64,000 nt of DNA from Bifidobacteriaceae bacterium (GTDB lineage Bacteria; Actinomycetota; Actinomycetes; Actinomycetales; Bifidobacteriaceae), in NCBI GenBank assembly GCA_022651005.1, contig JALCQD010000001.1, positions 372,001-436,000 on the forward strand. The letters run 5' to 3'. The notes beneath the pieces were generated by a model, which searched no databases, was not told the DNA's origin, and saw only the letters and a program-made list of their open reading frames with translations. The position numbers and the translations under genes are program-made. Positions 1 through 9,304 of the stretch are shown one piece after another. The first letter of the stretch is position 1, and every line of letters begins with the position of its first letter.

Positions 1-73
1 CAACTTGTTATGCATCACCGACATACCTCCCATACTATTGGCAGTATTCGAACAGACAGGATGTGATGCCGGA

Positions 74-1699
74 ATGGAAGACAAAGAACTGCACGATTGG
101 ATGATTGCCTCATTCGGTCCGCTACAGGGTGAGGCCGCCTACGCCCAATTTTCGCAGTTGCCAGATTCCATCAAAGACCAGATTCTCGCACAAGGAGTAG
201 AACATCTCCCCAAGCCCGAAGAAGTTCACGATTTGGTGCAGGCCTTCACTGACGGCGGCATCAACACCATGTCCGACGTGGACAAAGTGGTGCAGTCCGG
301 TCCGATCAATCTCTCCTTGGCCAAGTCACTCGCCGTGCGTAAAGCACGCGAAAATTCTGTGGATACCGTCTCGGCCGCACAGGCCCAGCAGACACGTGAT
401 GCGATGAGTACCGTCAATCTATGGCTCGATTCGGCGAGCGCCTTTGACCCCGCTCCCGGAACCATTGACGTCGTGACTCCATCGGGGTGGGCAGAGGCCA
501 CCATGGACTCCTGGACGAAGCTCGCACAGCCCGTGGCAAAATCGATGAACGAGGCGCTCGCGTCCGTTTTCGCTGACCGTCTGGGTGGAACACTTGACGG
601 CGAAGTGTCTTCCATGTTCGCCGGCCCCGTTCCGATTCCGATTCCCGAAGGTTTGAAGGATCCCCATAAGCTCATGGAACTTTTGGGATCCACATCGTTC
701 GCCATGCAACTTGGCCAGGCGTCGGGAACCATGGCGCACGAGGTGTTCGGCAGCTTTGATCAGGGCCTCGTAATGACCGCGAACCCTGCAGGCGCCCTCC
801 TTCCTGAAAACATTGAGAAGTTCGCCAAGGAGCTGGAGATTCCGCTTCCCGAGGCGCTCTCCTTCCTCGCTTTGCGCGAGTCGGCGCATTCACGCCTTTA
901 TAACGCCGTGCCGTGGCTCATGCCACGCGTGGAATCACTCATCAGCAAATACGCGCGCGGAATCTCCATCGATCTAGACGCCGTGGAAGAACAGCTGCGC
1001 GACGCCAACGAGATGAACCCCGAAGGCATCGCCGGAGCCGTCAATATGGCAAAGGTCGGCATGAAGGAAACCGACGAGCAGAAGGAAGCGCTCCACTCTC
1101 TGGAGATTCTGCTGGCATTGGTGGAGGGCTGGGTCGATTGCGTCACTTGGCGTGCCGGTGCACCCTTCCTTCCTCACATCGAGCAGCTGCGCGAGATGAT
1201 GCGCCGCCGCCGTGCCGCAGGAGGCCCGGCAGAGCAGACTTTCGAGAACCTCATTGGACTGAAACTGCGCCCACGCAAGCTGCGCGAAGCCGCCGCCGTA
1301 TGGGAGCGCCTCACCGCACAGGAAAGTGTCGACGATCGCGACGCCCATTGGTCTCATCCGGACCGCCTGCCCGTACTCGAAGGGGCCCCGGTCATCAACG
1401 GCACCTCCACTCCAGCCATCTCGGACGAGATGCCGAGTGATGCCGACGCCGCGTCAGAGACCCTCCCCTCCAACGATTCGGCAGATGCCGATGACGCAGG
1501 GTCGCAGGATCATCCCGCAGGTTCAGCAACGGGCTCGGTCAGCTCCGTCAACTCTGACGCGGACACCCCAGAGGCTCCGAAAGAGAGCGCTGACTGGGAT
1601 GCGGAACTCGCAAAACTGCTTGAAGAGGAAGAGCACAAGGGTGATGACGCTTCCGGCACCTCTGACGAGAATCCCGAAGATCAGGACCCCAAAGAGTAG
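74..1699 (+). CDS. DUF2342 / zincin-2-like protein with degenerate HExxH
   Basis: A 541-aa protein of the actinobacterial DUF2342 family (zincin-like fold, also annotated as F420-biosynthesis-associated or putative hydrolase). The ATG at 74 is chosen because the family-like N-terminus (acidic residues, then a W and an FG motif) begins there; the frame is open 23 codons further upstream to the window edge with no family-like content. Where the family can carry HExxH, this protein has R268-E-S-A-H272: the Glu and second His are kept and the first His is Arg. The region after about residue 430 is low-complexity and acidic (D, E, S, A rich), probably disordered. Family membership is recognised from overall pattern. 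Peptidase activity is doubtful and the substrate unknown. Confidence 0.75.
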   Translation: MEDKELHDWMIASFGPLQGEAAYAQFSQLPDSIKDQILAQGVEHLPKPEEVHDLVQAFTDGGINTMSDVDKVVQSGPINLSLAKSLAVRKARENSVDTVSAAQAQQTRDAMSTVNLWLDSASAFDPAPGTIDVVTPSGWAEATMDSWTKLAQPVAKSMNEALASVFADRLGGTLDGEVSSMFAGPVPIPIPEGLKDPHKLMELLGSTSFAMQLGQASGTMAHEVFGSFDQGLVMTANPAGALLPENIEKFAKELEIPLPEALSFLALRESAHSRLYNAVPWLMPRVESLISKYARGISIDLDAVEEQLRDANEMNPEGIAGAVNMAKVGMKETDEQKEALHSLEILLALVEGWVDCVTWRAGAPFLPHIEQLREMMRRRRAAGGPAEQTFENLIGLKLRPRKLREAAAVWERLTAQESVDDRDAHWSHPDRLPVLEGAPVINGTSTPAISDEMPSDADAASETLPSNDSADADDAGSQDHPAGSATGSVSSVNSDADTPEAPKESADWDAELAKLLEEEEHKGDDASGTSDENPEDQDPKE

Positions 1700-1752
1700 C
1701 GATGCGAAATAGCGCCTCACTCAAAGGTCAATAATCAGTAACTTGATGCCGC

Positions 1753-2298
1753 TCACCACTGGGCGGCATCAATTGTTTCTGTGCGCGTCGTCTGGCCGCT
1801 CGTCTCTCCGATGGCTGTGGCGACCTTTTCGACATCTTGAGCAGCGATCACGACGGAGCGATTCGCTGCACCAGCCGGGAAGGCTACATCACCGTCGATG
1901 GCCGTGATGCTCTTATCCACTATTGCCTCAACGGAAATCTCGCTCGTGGAACTCATTTTGAGAAGATCAAAAAGAGACACCGCGCCCTTGTGCGCGCCAA
2001 AGATCCCCTGAGCCTCATCGAGCCTGGCCATACTGAGGTGCGAAACGCCTAGCGTAGCCGCGACCTTCCTCAGATTCACACGCTTCATTCCGGGCGTGAC
2101 CAATAAGAACAAATGATGCGCAGAATCTCGCACCAAAAGGTTTTTGATGACGTTGCCCAGTTGCACCCCCAACTGATCCGGCACGCCCTTCTCAAGGGCC
2201 TCCTGCACCGACGTAATGGCGGCATGAGTCACGAGGCGGTGCTCCACCTCGTGACTCATGAGAAAATCATCTATCAGTTGTGCTTCACTCGTCGCCAT
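1753..2298 (-). CDS. YbaK/ProX-family aminoacyl-tRNA deacylase
   Basis: This 181-aa protein has the single-domain YbaK/EbsC fold signature. It has the conserved Lys in a KNLLVRD context (K52), the LFLLVTPG strand, the KRVNLRKVAATLGVS helix and a GAHKGAVSLF loop typical of trans-editing deacylases that clear mischarged tRNA(Pro) (ProXp-ala/PrdX or YbaK-like). Family knowledge suggests it hydrolyses misacylated Ala- or Cys-tRNA(Pro) in the cytoplasm; which substrate it uses cannot be read here. A GGAGG Shine-Dalgarno lies 8 nt before the ATG. It is convergent with the upstream DUF2342 gene and sits downstream of the surface adhesin gene on the same strand, without clear operon linkage. Confidence 0.8.
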   Translation of the reverse strand: MATSEAQLIDDFLMSHEVEHRLVTHAAITSVQEALEKGVPDQLGVQLGNVIKNLLVRDSAHHLFLLVTPGMKRVNLRKVAATLGVSHLSMARLDEAQGIFGAHKGAVSLFDLLKMSSTSEISVEAIVDKSITAIDGDVAFPAGAANRSVVIAAQDVEKVATAIGETSGQTTRTETIDAAQW

Positions 2299-2377
2299 GC
2301 GCGATACCCTCCATCGTTAATCTCAGCTATAGCAAGATTAAGTCCTTTGGGGTACCGCGATTTGCGAGCGATTCTTC

Positions 2378-4594
2378 TTACCTCTTCTGAACGCCGCTCT
2401 TGCGAAATGCGGTTGCTGCAGCACCCGCGACGATGAACAGCACTGTCGCGATAGCGACCGCGTCCACACTCGATCCCGTGGTAGCGAGGACAGCAACCGA
2501 GGAACCCGACGTCTTGGGGGCCGTCTTCTGAGGAGTCGCCGTGGACTTCTTCGGAGTTGGAGTCACGGGAGTCGCCGTGGACTTTTGGGGAGTCGGAACG
2601 GCCTCTGTCACTTTGGGCACGGCGGGCGCCGGTGTCCGAGGCGTCTTCGGGGTCACCACAGGTGTTGAGGGAGTTGCAACTTTCGGAGTCGAAGGCGTTG
2701 CGGGTGTTGTTGGGGTAATCGGCGTCGTAGCCACAGGCGGCGTTATGGTCTTGGTCGTCGTAGTCGGAGGCGCAACGGGAATCTTAGCGTCCGTAAAAGA
2801 GATCACCGGGACAGTGACGTCTGCATCGCCATCTTCGATCGTCACCTCATGCGAGGCCGTTCCCAGCGCGCCATCCAGCGTATAACCCTTGGGAGCCTTT
2901 GTCTCTTGGAACTCGTAGATGCCGGCGGAACGCGCTGCAGTGTACTTCAACAGACCCTTTGAATTAGTCACGAGATCCTCGGCCACAACGGTCGGATCCT
3001 TCGTGGACACAGAACCGTCGGCATTGAGTGCGAGCTTGACAAGACGGAACTGCGCACCTTCAAGCGCTGACCCATCGGCAGCATCGGTCTTCTTCAAGGA
3101 GAGCGTCATCTGAGGAACGGCAGTGAAAGTCGTCTTAACGGTATTCGACCTGAACGAGAGGGAATCCGACTTCACGAAATTTGAAATGACGGTTCCCACA
3201 GGAATCGAGCTGGCAAGCGTCGCGTTATACATCACACTTGCCGCGTCACCAACAGCAATGTCTTTCACAACCTTAAAAGTCGCAGTATGTGTCCTGGCGT
3301 CATATGAAACCCTGACGCTATTGGGAACATTGGTGAAATCAACCGCCGTAATAAGGGGATCGAGTTCATCAGTAAACTCGGTTCCGGCAGCGATTGCGCC
3401 GGAGTAGATCTTAAAGTCAATCGTGTAAGCAAGCGTAGATTCCTGTGGCTTGTTCGTCGTGGGATCAACTAGAACCTGACTTTTATCGACAGACTTCATC
3501 ACGGAGACTCCACCGCCCGAATAATTGATGGGAACAGCGGGATAACGAACCGGTATTACCTGATGCGCTCCATTGATGTCACCTGTGAACGTCGCCACGT
3601 TGTCCTGAATCTGGCCCGCTGAATCATTGACGTGAAGACCATACGTAATGACATAGGAATCCGTGGGAGCGATATCTCCCATCTTTACCGTCAGCTCATT
3701 GCCATGAACAGTGATGCCACTGGCAAACTTCGCCGTCGCATTTTCAAAGACGTTTCCGGCATCTGTGAAAGTTACTTTATAGACGCGGATGCCTGAAGCG
3801 GTAACACCGCCCACCTTGTCAGTCGCAGCTCCCTCGACGATTGATGTGTAGTCAGGAGCAATGTCCTTGATCACTACATTCTTCAGCGTATCTCCGGAAT
3901 AATTGACGGGGATATTAAAAGTATTCTCCGTGGGCTCCGTAGTGCTCATGGCACATACCCCGGGAAGAGAATCGATTTTCCCGCAGCTCGCCCACTTATC
4001 GAAAAGCGGATGATAGGAGGCGGGAGGATCAAAGGTGTAGTCGCGAGTCTGTTGAGCAGTCGAAGAGTCATATTTCACGGTAAATGGCAAATTCTTATAA
4101 GAATAAGGCTTGGCAAGATACGCGCCGTTTGCCTTGAAATGAACTTCAAAATCTGCGTTGAGCGAGAGTTCGCTCTCCGCTCGCACCGGAGTCACCGTGA
4201 CAATGATGTTGTCAGGATCCGAATCAGCGTCAATGGCCGTAAGCTCAAACGACATAGGATCTGAAGCCTTGTTCTTCAAAGTGATATCGTCGCTCGTGAG
4301 TCCTTGAAGCACAATTTTTTTAGGAATGGACACCGTAACGGGAATGTTCCCGTCAGTGCCAATATCAGAACTCACCGATACGGTGAGCGTGACAATTTCG
4401 TCACGCGTAATAGTGCCACCGGAAGTTATATTGAGCGACACCCTGTTCCCATAACCGGATCCAGTACCAGTGTCAGCATTAGCGGGCTTCACAAATCCGC
4501 CAATGGCGAGCGCCGCGACGGTGACGACGCACAAAATGGCATAAATAATGCGCGTCCACGCAGAATTGGCTCCCTTTTTATACACTTTTCCCAT
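2378..4594 (-). CDS. Cell-wall-anchored SpaA-type adhesin (LATTG)
   Basis: A 738-aa secreted surface protein. The N-terminus is a positively charged leader with a hydrophobic core ending near A40 (ANA-D). The large middle region has repeated beta-rich adhesin-like modules. A SpaA/CnaB-like domain follows around residues 500-600, with a KKTDA start, GAQFRL strand and an E-box (YEFQETKAPKGY). A long Pro/Thr/Lys-rich wall-spanning segment (about 610-695) is followed by LATTG at 703-707, a hydrophobic helix and a KR-rich tail. LAxTG matches the motif known for class E sortases of high-GC Gram-positives, so a housekeeping sortase elsewhere would anchor it, not the pilus sortase at 38 kb. Ligand unknown. 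Strongly hydrophobic beta pattern and secretion support a real gene. Confidence 0.85.
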   Translation of the reverse strand: MGKVYKKGANSAWTRIIYAILCVVTVAALAIGGFVKPANADTGTGSGYGNRVSLNITSGGTITRDEIVTLTVSVSSDIGTDGNIPVTVSIPKKIVLQGLTSDDITLKNKASDPMSFELTAIDADSDPDNIIVTVTPVRAESELSLNADFEVHFKANGAYLAKPYSYKNLPFTVKYDSSTAQQTRDYTFDPPASYHPLFDKWASCGKIDSLPGVCAMSTTEPTENTFNIPVNYSGDTLKNVVIKDIAPDYTSIVEGAATDKVGGVTASGIRVYKVTFTDAGNVFENATAKFASGITVHGNELTVKMGDIAPTDSYVITYGLHVNDSAGQIQDNVATFTGDINGAHQVIPVRYPAVPINYSGGGVSVMKSVDKSQVLVDPTTNKPQESTLAYTIDFKIYSGAIAAGTEFTDELDPLITAVDFTNVPNSVRVSYDARTHTATFKVVKDIAVGDAASVMYNATLASSIPVGTVISNFVKSDSLSFRSNTVKTTFTAVPQMTLSLKKTDAADGSALEGAQFRLVKLALNADGSVSTKDPTVVAEDLVTNSKGLLKYTAARSAGIYEFQETKAPKGYTLDGALGTASHEVTIEDGDADVTVPVISFTDAKIPVAPPTTTTKTITPPVATTPITPTTPATPSTPKVATPSTPVVTPKTPRTPAPAVPKVTEAVPTPQKSTATPVTPTPKKSTATPQKTAPKTSGSSVAVLATTGSSVDAVAIATVLFIVAGAAATAFRKSGVQKR

Positions 4595-4694
4595 GCTTCC
4601 CTTCTCTCAAAAAGGCAACACACTATCACAATTTGTCGTGTTAGCAGTCAGCCCTTTTATACCATTCCAGTTGGAGAAACACGAAACTGGGCGT

Positions 4695-6269
4695 TTATAG
4701 GAACCTACTGCGCGCTCTTTCGAAGCCAGTATGCTCATCCTTTTTGCGCGCATAGGACAGCGCAACATGCTTTCTGCCGCGCGTCACCGCCACGTAGAGC
4801 AATCGCCGTTCCTCTTCAATCTGCGCATCGTCAATAGCGGAGCCGAAAGGAATGAGCCCTTCGCTTGCTCCGATGATAAACACGTGATCCCATTCAAGTC
4901 CCTTAGCGGCATGGATGGTGGAAATGGTGACTACCGACGAGTTCAGCGATTCGATCTCTCCGCTGGTAACTCCGTTTCGCACTGCTCGGGAGAACGAGGT
5001 CTCGTCCATTCCCTGGCCCATCATGCGACGCACCATATAGGGAATGGTGAGCTGATCACATGCCATGCATATTGCCCGCGTCTGTGAGTTGATGCGCGAC
5101 AGCACAGCGATTTCTGAAGCGTCCACGCCCGCGTCGAGAAGCTTTCGGACGGCTTTCGCCACTCCCGCAGCTTCCTGCTCGTCCGTTCCGAATACACGCG
5201 TCGTCACGCGAGCAGGCGCGCTCAGAACGCCGCGCGCCCGAGGTGATGCGACAGAAGTTTCGGCAGAAGCTTCGGCTGGCACCAACGGCACATAATCTCC
5301 CGCAAGGGGCGATGCGCCAAGAATCTTATTGGCATACCCCACGATCGGAGCAGTGGAACGGTAGTCCGTATCGAGCCGCACGTCTGCGGACAGCCCCTTG
5401 AATTCCCGCTCAAAGTCGAGCAGATAGTAACTGGTAGCCCCGGCGAACGAATAAATGGTCTGCGCGGGATCTCCCACCACGCACACGTTGGTATTCTTAC
5501 CCAGCCAGGCGCCCATAAGCCTGTGCTGGAGCGGCGACACATCCTGATATTCGTCCACCGTCAGCCACCCGATGCGTTTGCGCACGCTCGCTGCTACTTC
5601 GTCGGATTCCTCGATGATATGACACAGAATCAGCAGGATGTCGTTGAAATCAATGAGATTGCGCTCTGATTTCTGCCTTTCAAAATCTGTGATGACGGCG
5701 GCCATCTGATCCGCGCTGAGGCCAGCGGGAGGCTGACGGTGAAACGCCGCGCACACACGCCCGTACTCCTGGGGAGCAATGAGACCGACCTTCGTCCAAC
5801 TGATCTCCGCGAGGATATCGCGCAGCTCGCGTGGCGAGGCGCCCACGAGGTCCGTCTCCCGTTCAATCGAGCCCTCCGCCACTTCGGAGGCATCTGTGAT
5901 GAGCTGAGGAAAATACGAATCCGTGACTTCCGACCACACGGAACGCAGTTGCGACAAAGCGAGCGCATGGAACGTTTCTGCCGTGACGCGCCCGGCTCCG
6001 AGCTTGTTGAGACGTTGTTTCATCTCTCGTGCGGCCTTCACTGAGAAGGTGACGGCGACGCAGCGTTCGGGATCCCATTTTCCCGAGGCGCAGCCATAGG
6101 CAATGCGGCGGGTGATGGTGCGCGTCTTGCCTGCGCCCGCCACGGCCATGATGCGCACTGGACCCTCGAGGGCGCTGGCGGCTCGCCGCTGGGCGTCATC
6201 GAGATCGGTCAAAAGAGAGATAGCTTCACGAGGCACACCCCCATTGTCGCAAAAATATGGACTTTGCAT
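4695..6269 (-). CDS. UvrD/Rep-family (SF1A) DNA helicase
   Basis: A 524-aa superfamily 1 helicase. Visible motifs are the Walker A AVAGAGKT (42-49), motif II DEYQD, motif III VVGDPAQTIYSFAGA, motif V STIHAAKGLEWDHVFIIG and motif VI EERRLLYVAVTRGRKH. It is predicted to be a 3'-5' ATP-dependent helicase in DNA repair. At about 520 aa it is shorter than UvrD/PcrA (about 700 aa) and lacks the long C-terminal region, resembling the compact actinobacterial UvrD2-like forms. The start is uncertain: the ATG at 6269 overlaps the region used by the divergent gene at 6286, and an in-frame GTG at 6236 (VPREA) after a G-run is an equally good start. The preceding strand holds a CATATT box that could be its -10. 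Confidence 0.88.
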   Translation of the reverse strand: MQSPYFCDNGGVPREAISLLTDLDDAQRRAASALEGPVRIMAVAGAGKTRTITRRIAYGCASGKWDPERCVAVTFSVKAAREMKQRLNKLGAGRVTAETFHALALSQLRSVWSEVTDSYFPQLITDASEVAEGSIERETDLVGASPRELRDILAEISWTKVGLIAPQEYGRVCAAFHRQPPAGLSADQMAAVITDFERQKSERNLIDFNDILLILCHIIEESDEVAASVRKRIGWLTVDEYQDVSPLQHRLMGAWLGKNTNVCVVGDPAQTIYSFAGATSYYLLDFEREFKGLSADVRLDTDYRSTAPIVGYANKILGASPLAGDYVPLVPAEASAETSVASPRARGVLSAPARVTTRVFGTDEQEAAGVAKAVRKLLDAGVDASEIAVLSRINSQTRAICMACDQLTIPYMVRRMMGQGMDETSFSRAVRNGVTSGEIESLNSSVVTISTIHAAKGLEWDHVFIIGASEGLIPFGSAIDDAQIEEERRLLYVAVTRGRKHVALSYARKKDEHTGFERARSRFL

Positions 6270-6273
6270 GTAT

Positions 6274-6279
6274 TAGTGT
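6274..6279 (+). promoter_or_regulatory. -10 box (TAGTGT) for leaderless GTG start
   Basis: TAGTGT fits TANNNT and lies exactly 6 nt before the GTG at 6286. No Shine-Dalgarno is present, so transcription probably begins at or next to the start codon. The same spacing recurs at several other genes in this window. Confidence 0.45.
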
Positions 6280-6285
6280 GGGAAT

Positions 6286-7875
6286 GTGACGAAACGTAAT
6301 CCATACCTTCTCGCCGCCATGGCGTCCGCAGTTGCTCCTGACTTGAACGTGGTGGCTATCCACGATGCCCGAAATCTCACCGAGTCGGGGGTGCGAGCCA
6401 CCATCGAAGCTGCCGTCGCGCTCGATGCGCAGGGTGCAGAATACGACGTCGCCGTTGCAGACAGTTCAGCTTCGGGCAAGATATTGCGCCGCCGCGCCCT
6501 CGCTGCAAAGCTGTTGGAACGGTCGAAAGAGGCCATGGGACTGTCAATTCACCTTGAGAAAGCGATTGCCACCGGAACCGTTGAGGATCATCCCGTCACC
6601 ATCACGCGTCATCTCGAAGGATCGTCGATTCCCTTCGAAAACCTCACGCTCGCGCAGTGCGCCGCGCTTGGGACCTCCATCGCTTCAATTCATTTGCTGA
6701 GCACCGATTTTCTCCTAGACGCGGGCTACCCACGTTTTACCGCAGAATCGATCCGTGCGGATCTCACAGCATGGGTAAAGCGGCTGCACGACAGCCCCGA
6801 AGTGCCGCAGGCGATTGTGAAACGCTGGGAGCAGCTGGCGGGTATCGATGCGTTGTGGCAATTCACGCCGCGAACGATTCACGGAGACTTCTTCCCCAAC
6901 GACATTCTTTTCCGCGACGATTCTGTTCGCGCCGTGAGGTATTGGGAGAATATTCAGGTGAGCGATCCCGCCCGTGACTTTGCGTGGGCCTATGAGGACT
7001 GGATCAGCGACCAGCAGAGGGATGCCGTTCTCTCGGCGTACGGACGCATGATGGGATCGCGCATGGATGCGCGCATCGTGCCCCGCGCACGACTGTGGCG
7101 CCAAATGGACCTCGTACGCGAACTTTTGCGTGCTCTCGACGCCGCCGACCGCGCCTGGATTCGCTCAGCACGAGAGCGAGTGGAGAGACTCGCCGGCATT
7201 CTCAATCCCGTTATCCCCGTGACACCGAAAAAGAACGTCCCCGCGTCTGCACACGACGAGGCAAGCTCCACCATCACCGTGGGAACGCTGCTGTCGGAAT
7301 CCGGAGACAATGGTGCTGCAAAGGATCTTGCAGGAACCGCCAATCATCCCGTCAGCCCAGAAGCTCCGTCTCCCTCCGCGCGCCCCGCTCGACCCACTTC
7401 TTCAACAGACGATGCCCCCACAGAGCTCTCTCAACCTACCGCTGCACAATCTGCGGCCGCACAATCTGCAGCGCCCCAGCACAAGGATGGCACCTCAGCC
7501 GACGTTGTGTTCGAGGATGCTGCAGCAGAACACGCCGCGTCGCACAGCGAGCCCTTATCACGCCCCACACGTCCCACTAGCTGGCCACAGAAGCCAGCAC
7601 CCGAACCGGAGGCCATCTACGTTCCCAGCGAGCGTAACGATGAGGTCAACGGAACAGACGGGAATACGGTGGATCCTGAGCTCGACGCCATGCGCGGCGC
7701 AGAGACTGAAACCTTCGACCGTTCCAACGGGTCGGCTTCCGCCAGTGATCCACAGTCTCTGCAGGAATTGCAGGGTTCCGCGTCAAAACCGCTGAACGCG
7801 AAACCCGGATACGTCAGCCTTGACGACGACGACAAAAACTCACCTTCCACTCCGGCTTCCAGCGAAAACGAGTGA
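6286..7875 (+). CDS. APH-fold phosphotransferase-like protein, catalytic site altered
   Basis: A 529-aa protein. Residues 1-310 have the aminoglycoside/choline-kinase-like (APH) fold: an N-lobe, then the Brenner motif H199-G-D-F-F-P-N205, and a C-terminal SDPARDFAW segment. In active APH enzymes the metal-binding Asp sits in an I-D-W-type strand before that segment; here the position reads R-Y-W (218-220), so the DFG-equivalent Asp is missing. Residues 320-529 are low-complexity and rich in A, S, T, P, D and E, probably disordered. It follows the helicase gene divergently and precedes the DUF3107 gene by about 80 nt. Inference: a pseudokinase or an enzyme with altered chemistry. Antibiotic resistance is not supported. 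Confidence 0.65.
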   Translation: MTKRNPYLLAAMASAVAPDLNVVAIHDARNLTESGVRATIEAAVALDAQGAEYDVAVADSSASGKILRRRALAAKLLERSKEAMGLSIHLEKAIATGTVEDHPVTITRHLEGSSIPFENLTLAQCAALGTSIASIHLLSTDFLLDAGYPRFTAESIRADLTAWVKRLHDSPEVPQAIVKRWEQLAGIDALWQFTPRTIHGDFFPNDILFRDDSVRAVRYWENIQVSDPARDFAWAYEDWISDQQRDAVLSAYGRMMGSRMDARIVPRARLWRQMDLVRELLRALDAADRAWIRSARERVERLAGILNPVIPVTPKKNVPASAHDEASSTITVGTLLSESGDNGAAKDLAGTANHPVSPEAPSPSARPARPTSSTDDAPTELSQPTAAQSAAAQSAAPQHKDGTSADVVFEDAAAEHAASHSEPLSRPTRPTSWPQKPAPEPEAIYVPSERNDEVNGTDGNTVDPELDAMRGAETETFDRSNGSASASDPQSLQELQGSASKPLNAKPGYVSLDDDDKNSPSTPASSENE

Positions 7876-7955
7876 GCCCACGGCGTTGTGCCGACTACCA
7901 TCGAACACATGACACACGCGCAACCCCGCGCGGGCACAGCATTTCAAGGAGCATC

Positions 7956-8183
7956 ATGGACGTTGAAATCGGAATCCAGCACATTGCACGCACGGTAACT
8001 TTCACTACGGATAAGACGGCAGATGACATCGTCGCCGTCATCAATGACGCTGTTGAAAGCGGTAAGAACGCCGACATCGTGGATTCCAAGGGACGCCACA
8101 TCCTCATTCCGGGAAAAACCCTGGGCTACGCCATCGTGGGCTCGGAAACCGCTCACCCGGTGGGCTTTGGCGCGCTCGACTGA
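7956..8183 (+). CDS. DUF3107 family protein
   Basis: A 75-aa protein beginning MDVEIGIQHIARTV and ending with VGFGALD, matching the short actinobacterial DUF3107 family in length and pattern (IPGKTLGYAIVGS near the middle). The ATG at 7956 is chosen because it is preceded by AAGGA at 7946-7950 and gives the family length; the frame is open upstream into the preceding gene but without family-like content. Function unknown; family members are cytoplasmic and usually sit in housekeeping contexts. It ends 24 nt before a strong bidirectional terminator. Confidence 0.85.
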   Translation: MDVEIGIQHIARTVTFTTDKTADDIVAVINDAVESGKNADIVDSKGRHILIPGKTLGYAIVGSETAHPVGFGALD

Positions 8184-8206
8184 TACCTTCCGCCTCATAT
8201 AAATAT

Positions 8207-8248
8207 GAGAAGAGGTCTGCACGGCATCAACCGTGCAGACCTCTTCTC
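8207..8248. terminator. 18-bp perfect hairpin, bidirectional terminator
   Basis: The arm GAGAAGAGGTCTGCACGG (8207-8224) is perfectly complementary to 8231-8248, with a 6-nt loop. It lies between convergent genes ending at 8183 (+) and 8282 (-). T-rich runs after the stem are weak, but stem length and position support termination in both directions. Confidence 0.8.
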
Positions 8249-8281
8249 GTCTCACTACTCGCAGTCTCGCCAAGCAGAAAC

Positions 8282-9244
8282 TTACGGAAGCAAGTGTCCC
8301 GCCGCCTTGTACAAGGCATACCAGCTTGACCGATCCAGTTCTATTCCCATGCCGCCAGCGATCTCGGTGAGGCGCTGCGGATTCATCGTCCCCGCCACTA
8401 CCTGAGTTCGCAATGGCAGCCGCAGCATCCACGCAGTGACAATGGCATTGACGGATGTGCCGTACGCGGTGGCTGCTGCACGCAACGCCTTGTTGAGCTC
8501 CTCGTAATGCGGATTGTCGATGTAGGGACCGAAGTCAGTTCCCGATTGGAAAGGACTCCACGCCTGCAAAATCATGGCATGCTGCTGCATGTAAGGCAAC
8601 AGGCCACTCGTCCGTGAGGGGGCGCCATCATCGGAGGTGTTGAGTACCTCCTGCTCGTCGACGATTCCCGCGTGCGTCATGCTGAACTGCACCTGGTTGA
8701 TCTCGAGATGCTGGCCAATGGCACTCTGCAAATACTCAATCATCTGAGCGCTCATGTTGCTCACTCCAAAATGACGCACCTTGCCTTGCTCCTGCAACTG
8801 CGCAAAGGCTGCCGCAATCTCGTCAGGTTCCATCAGGACATCGGGACGATGCAACAAGAAGGAGTCAACATAATCCGTCTGCAACACGGAGAGTTCGGCA
8901 TCCACCTCTTCCAGAATGTGTTTCTCCGAGAAGTCATAGAAATTGGTGCTGCCGTCCGCATAGTCCACATCGTTGCCGGCCTTGGTCTGAATGGAAATGG
9001 ACTCACGCTCGATGCCCGCCTCCTTCAGCGCCTTGCCCAGGACTTCGGAGCTGGCGTGCATGCGCTTGACTCCGAACCCATAGATGTCGGCAGTATCGAA
9101 GGAGTCAATCCCAGCGGCCTGCGCGGCGTTCACAACCGCTACGGCGTCGGTCACGCTCAGCACATCCATGCGCATGACTCCCACGCTCACAGTGGACATG
9201 CCGTTCCCGGGCATGCCGGGAACATCGATTCTTTGAGTATTCAT
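8282..9244 (-). CDS. Aldo/keto reductase (YdhF-like)
   Basis: This 320-aa protein is a full-length aldo/keto reductase. The catalytic tetrad is visible as D50, Y55, K88 and H132 (FDTADIYG, QTKAG, FLLHRPD), and the substrate/NADPH barrel strands follow: VRHFGVSN, INQVQFSMTH, QAWSPFQSG and VVAGTMNP. The long loop between the tetrad and HRPD, and the phrase FLLHRPDVLMEP, resemble E. coli YdhF-type oxidoreductases. It is predicted to be a cytoplasmic NADPH-dependent carbonyl reductase; its natural substrate is unknown. AAGGAG precedes the ATG. Monocistronic, ending at the shared terminator. Confidence 0.92.
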   Translation of the reverse strand: MNTQRIDVPGMPGNGMSTVSVGVMRMDVLSVTDAVAVVNAAQAAGIDSFDTADIYGFGVKRMHASSEVLGKALKEAGIERESISIQTKAGNDVDYADGSTNFYDFSEKHILEEVDAELSVLQTDYVDSFLLHRPDVLMEPDEIAAAFAQLQEQGKVRHFGVSNMSAQMIEYLQSAIGQHLEINQVQFSMTHAGIVDEQEVLNTSDDGAPSRTSGLLPYMQQHAMILQAWSPFQSGTDFGPYIDNPHYEELNKALRAAATAYGTSVNAIVTAWMLRLPLRTQVVAGTMNPQRLTEIAGGMGIELDRSSWYALYKAAGHLLP

Positions 9245-9304
9245 TGACTTCTCCTTTGAAACTTCTGAAACCCGTGCACCATTGGGGCTGATGCCGTCAC
9301 AGCG

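Noticed and set aside
2541-2885. Gly/Val-rich frame on the plus strand
   Set aside because: It is the reverse strand of the Pro/Thr repeat of the LATTG adhesin, so its repetitiveness is derived.
6286-7875. Aminoglycoside resistance gene
   Set aside because: Fold is APH-like but a key metal-binding Asp is replaced and the context is housekeeping; resistance is not supported.
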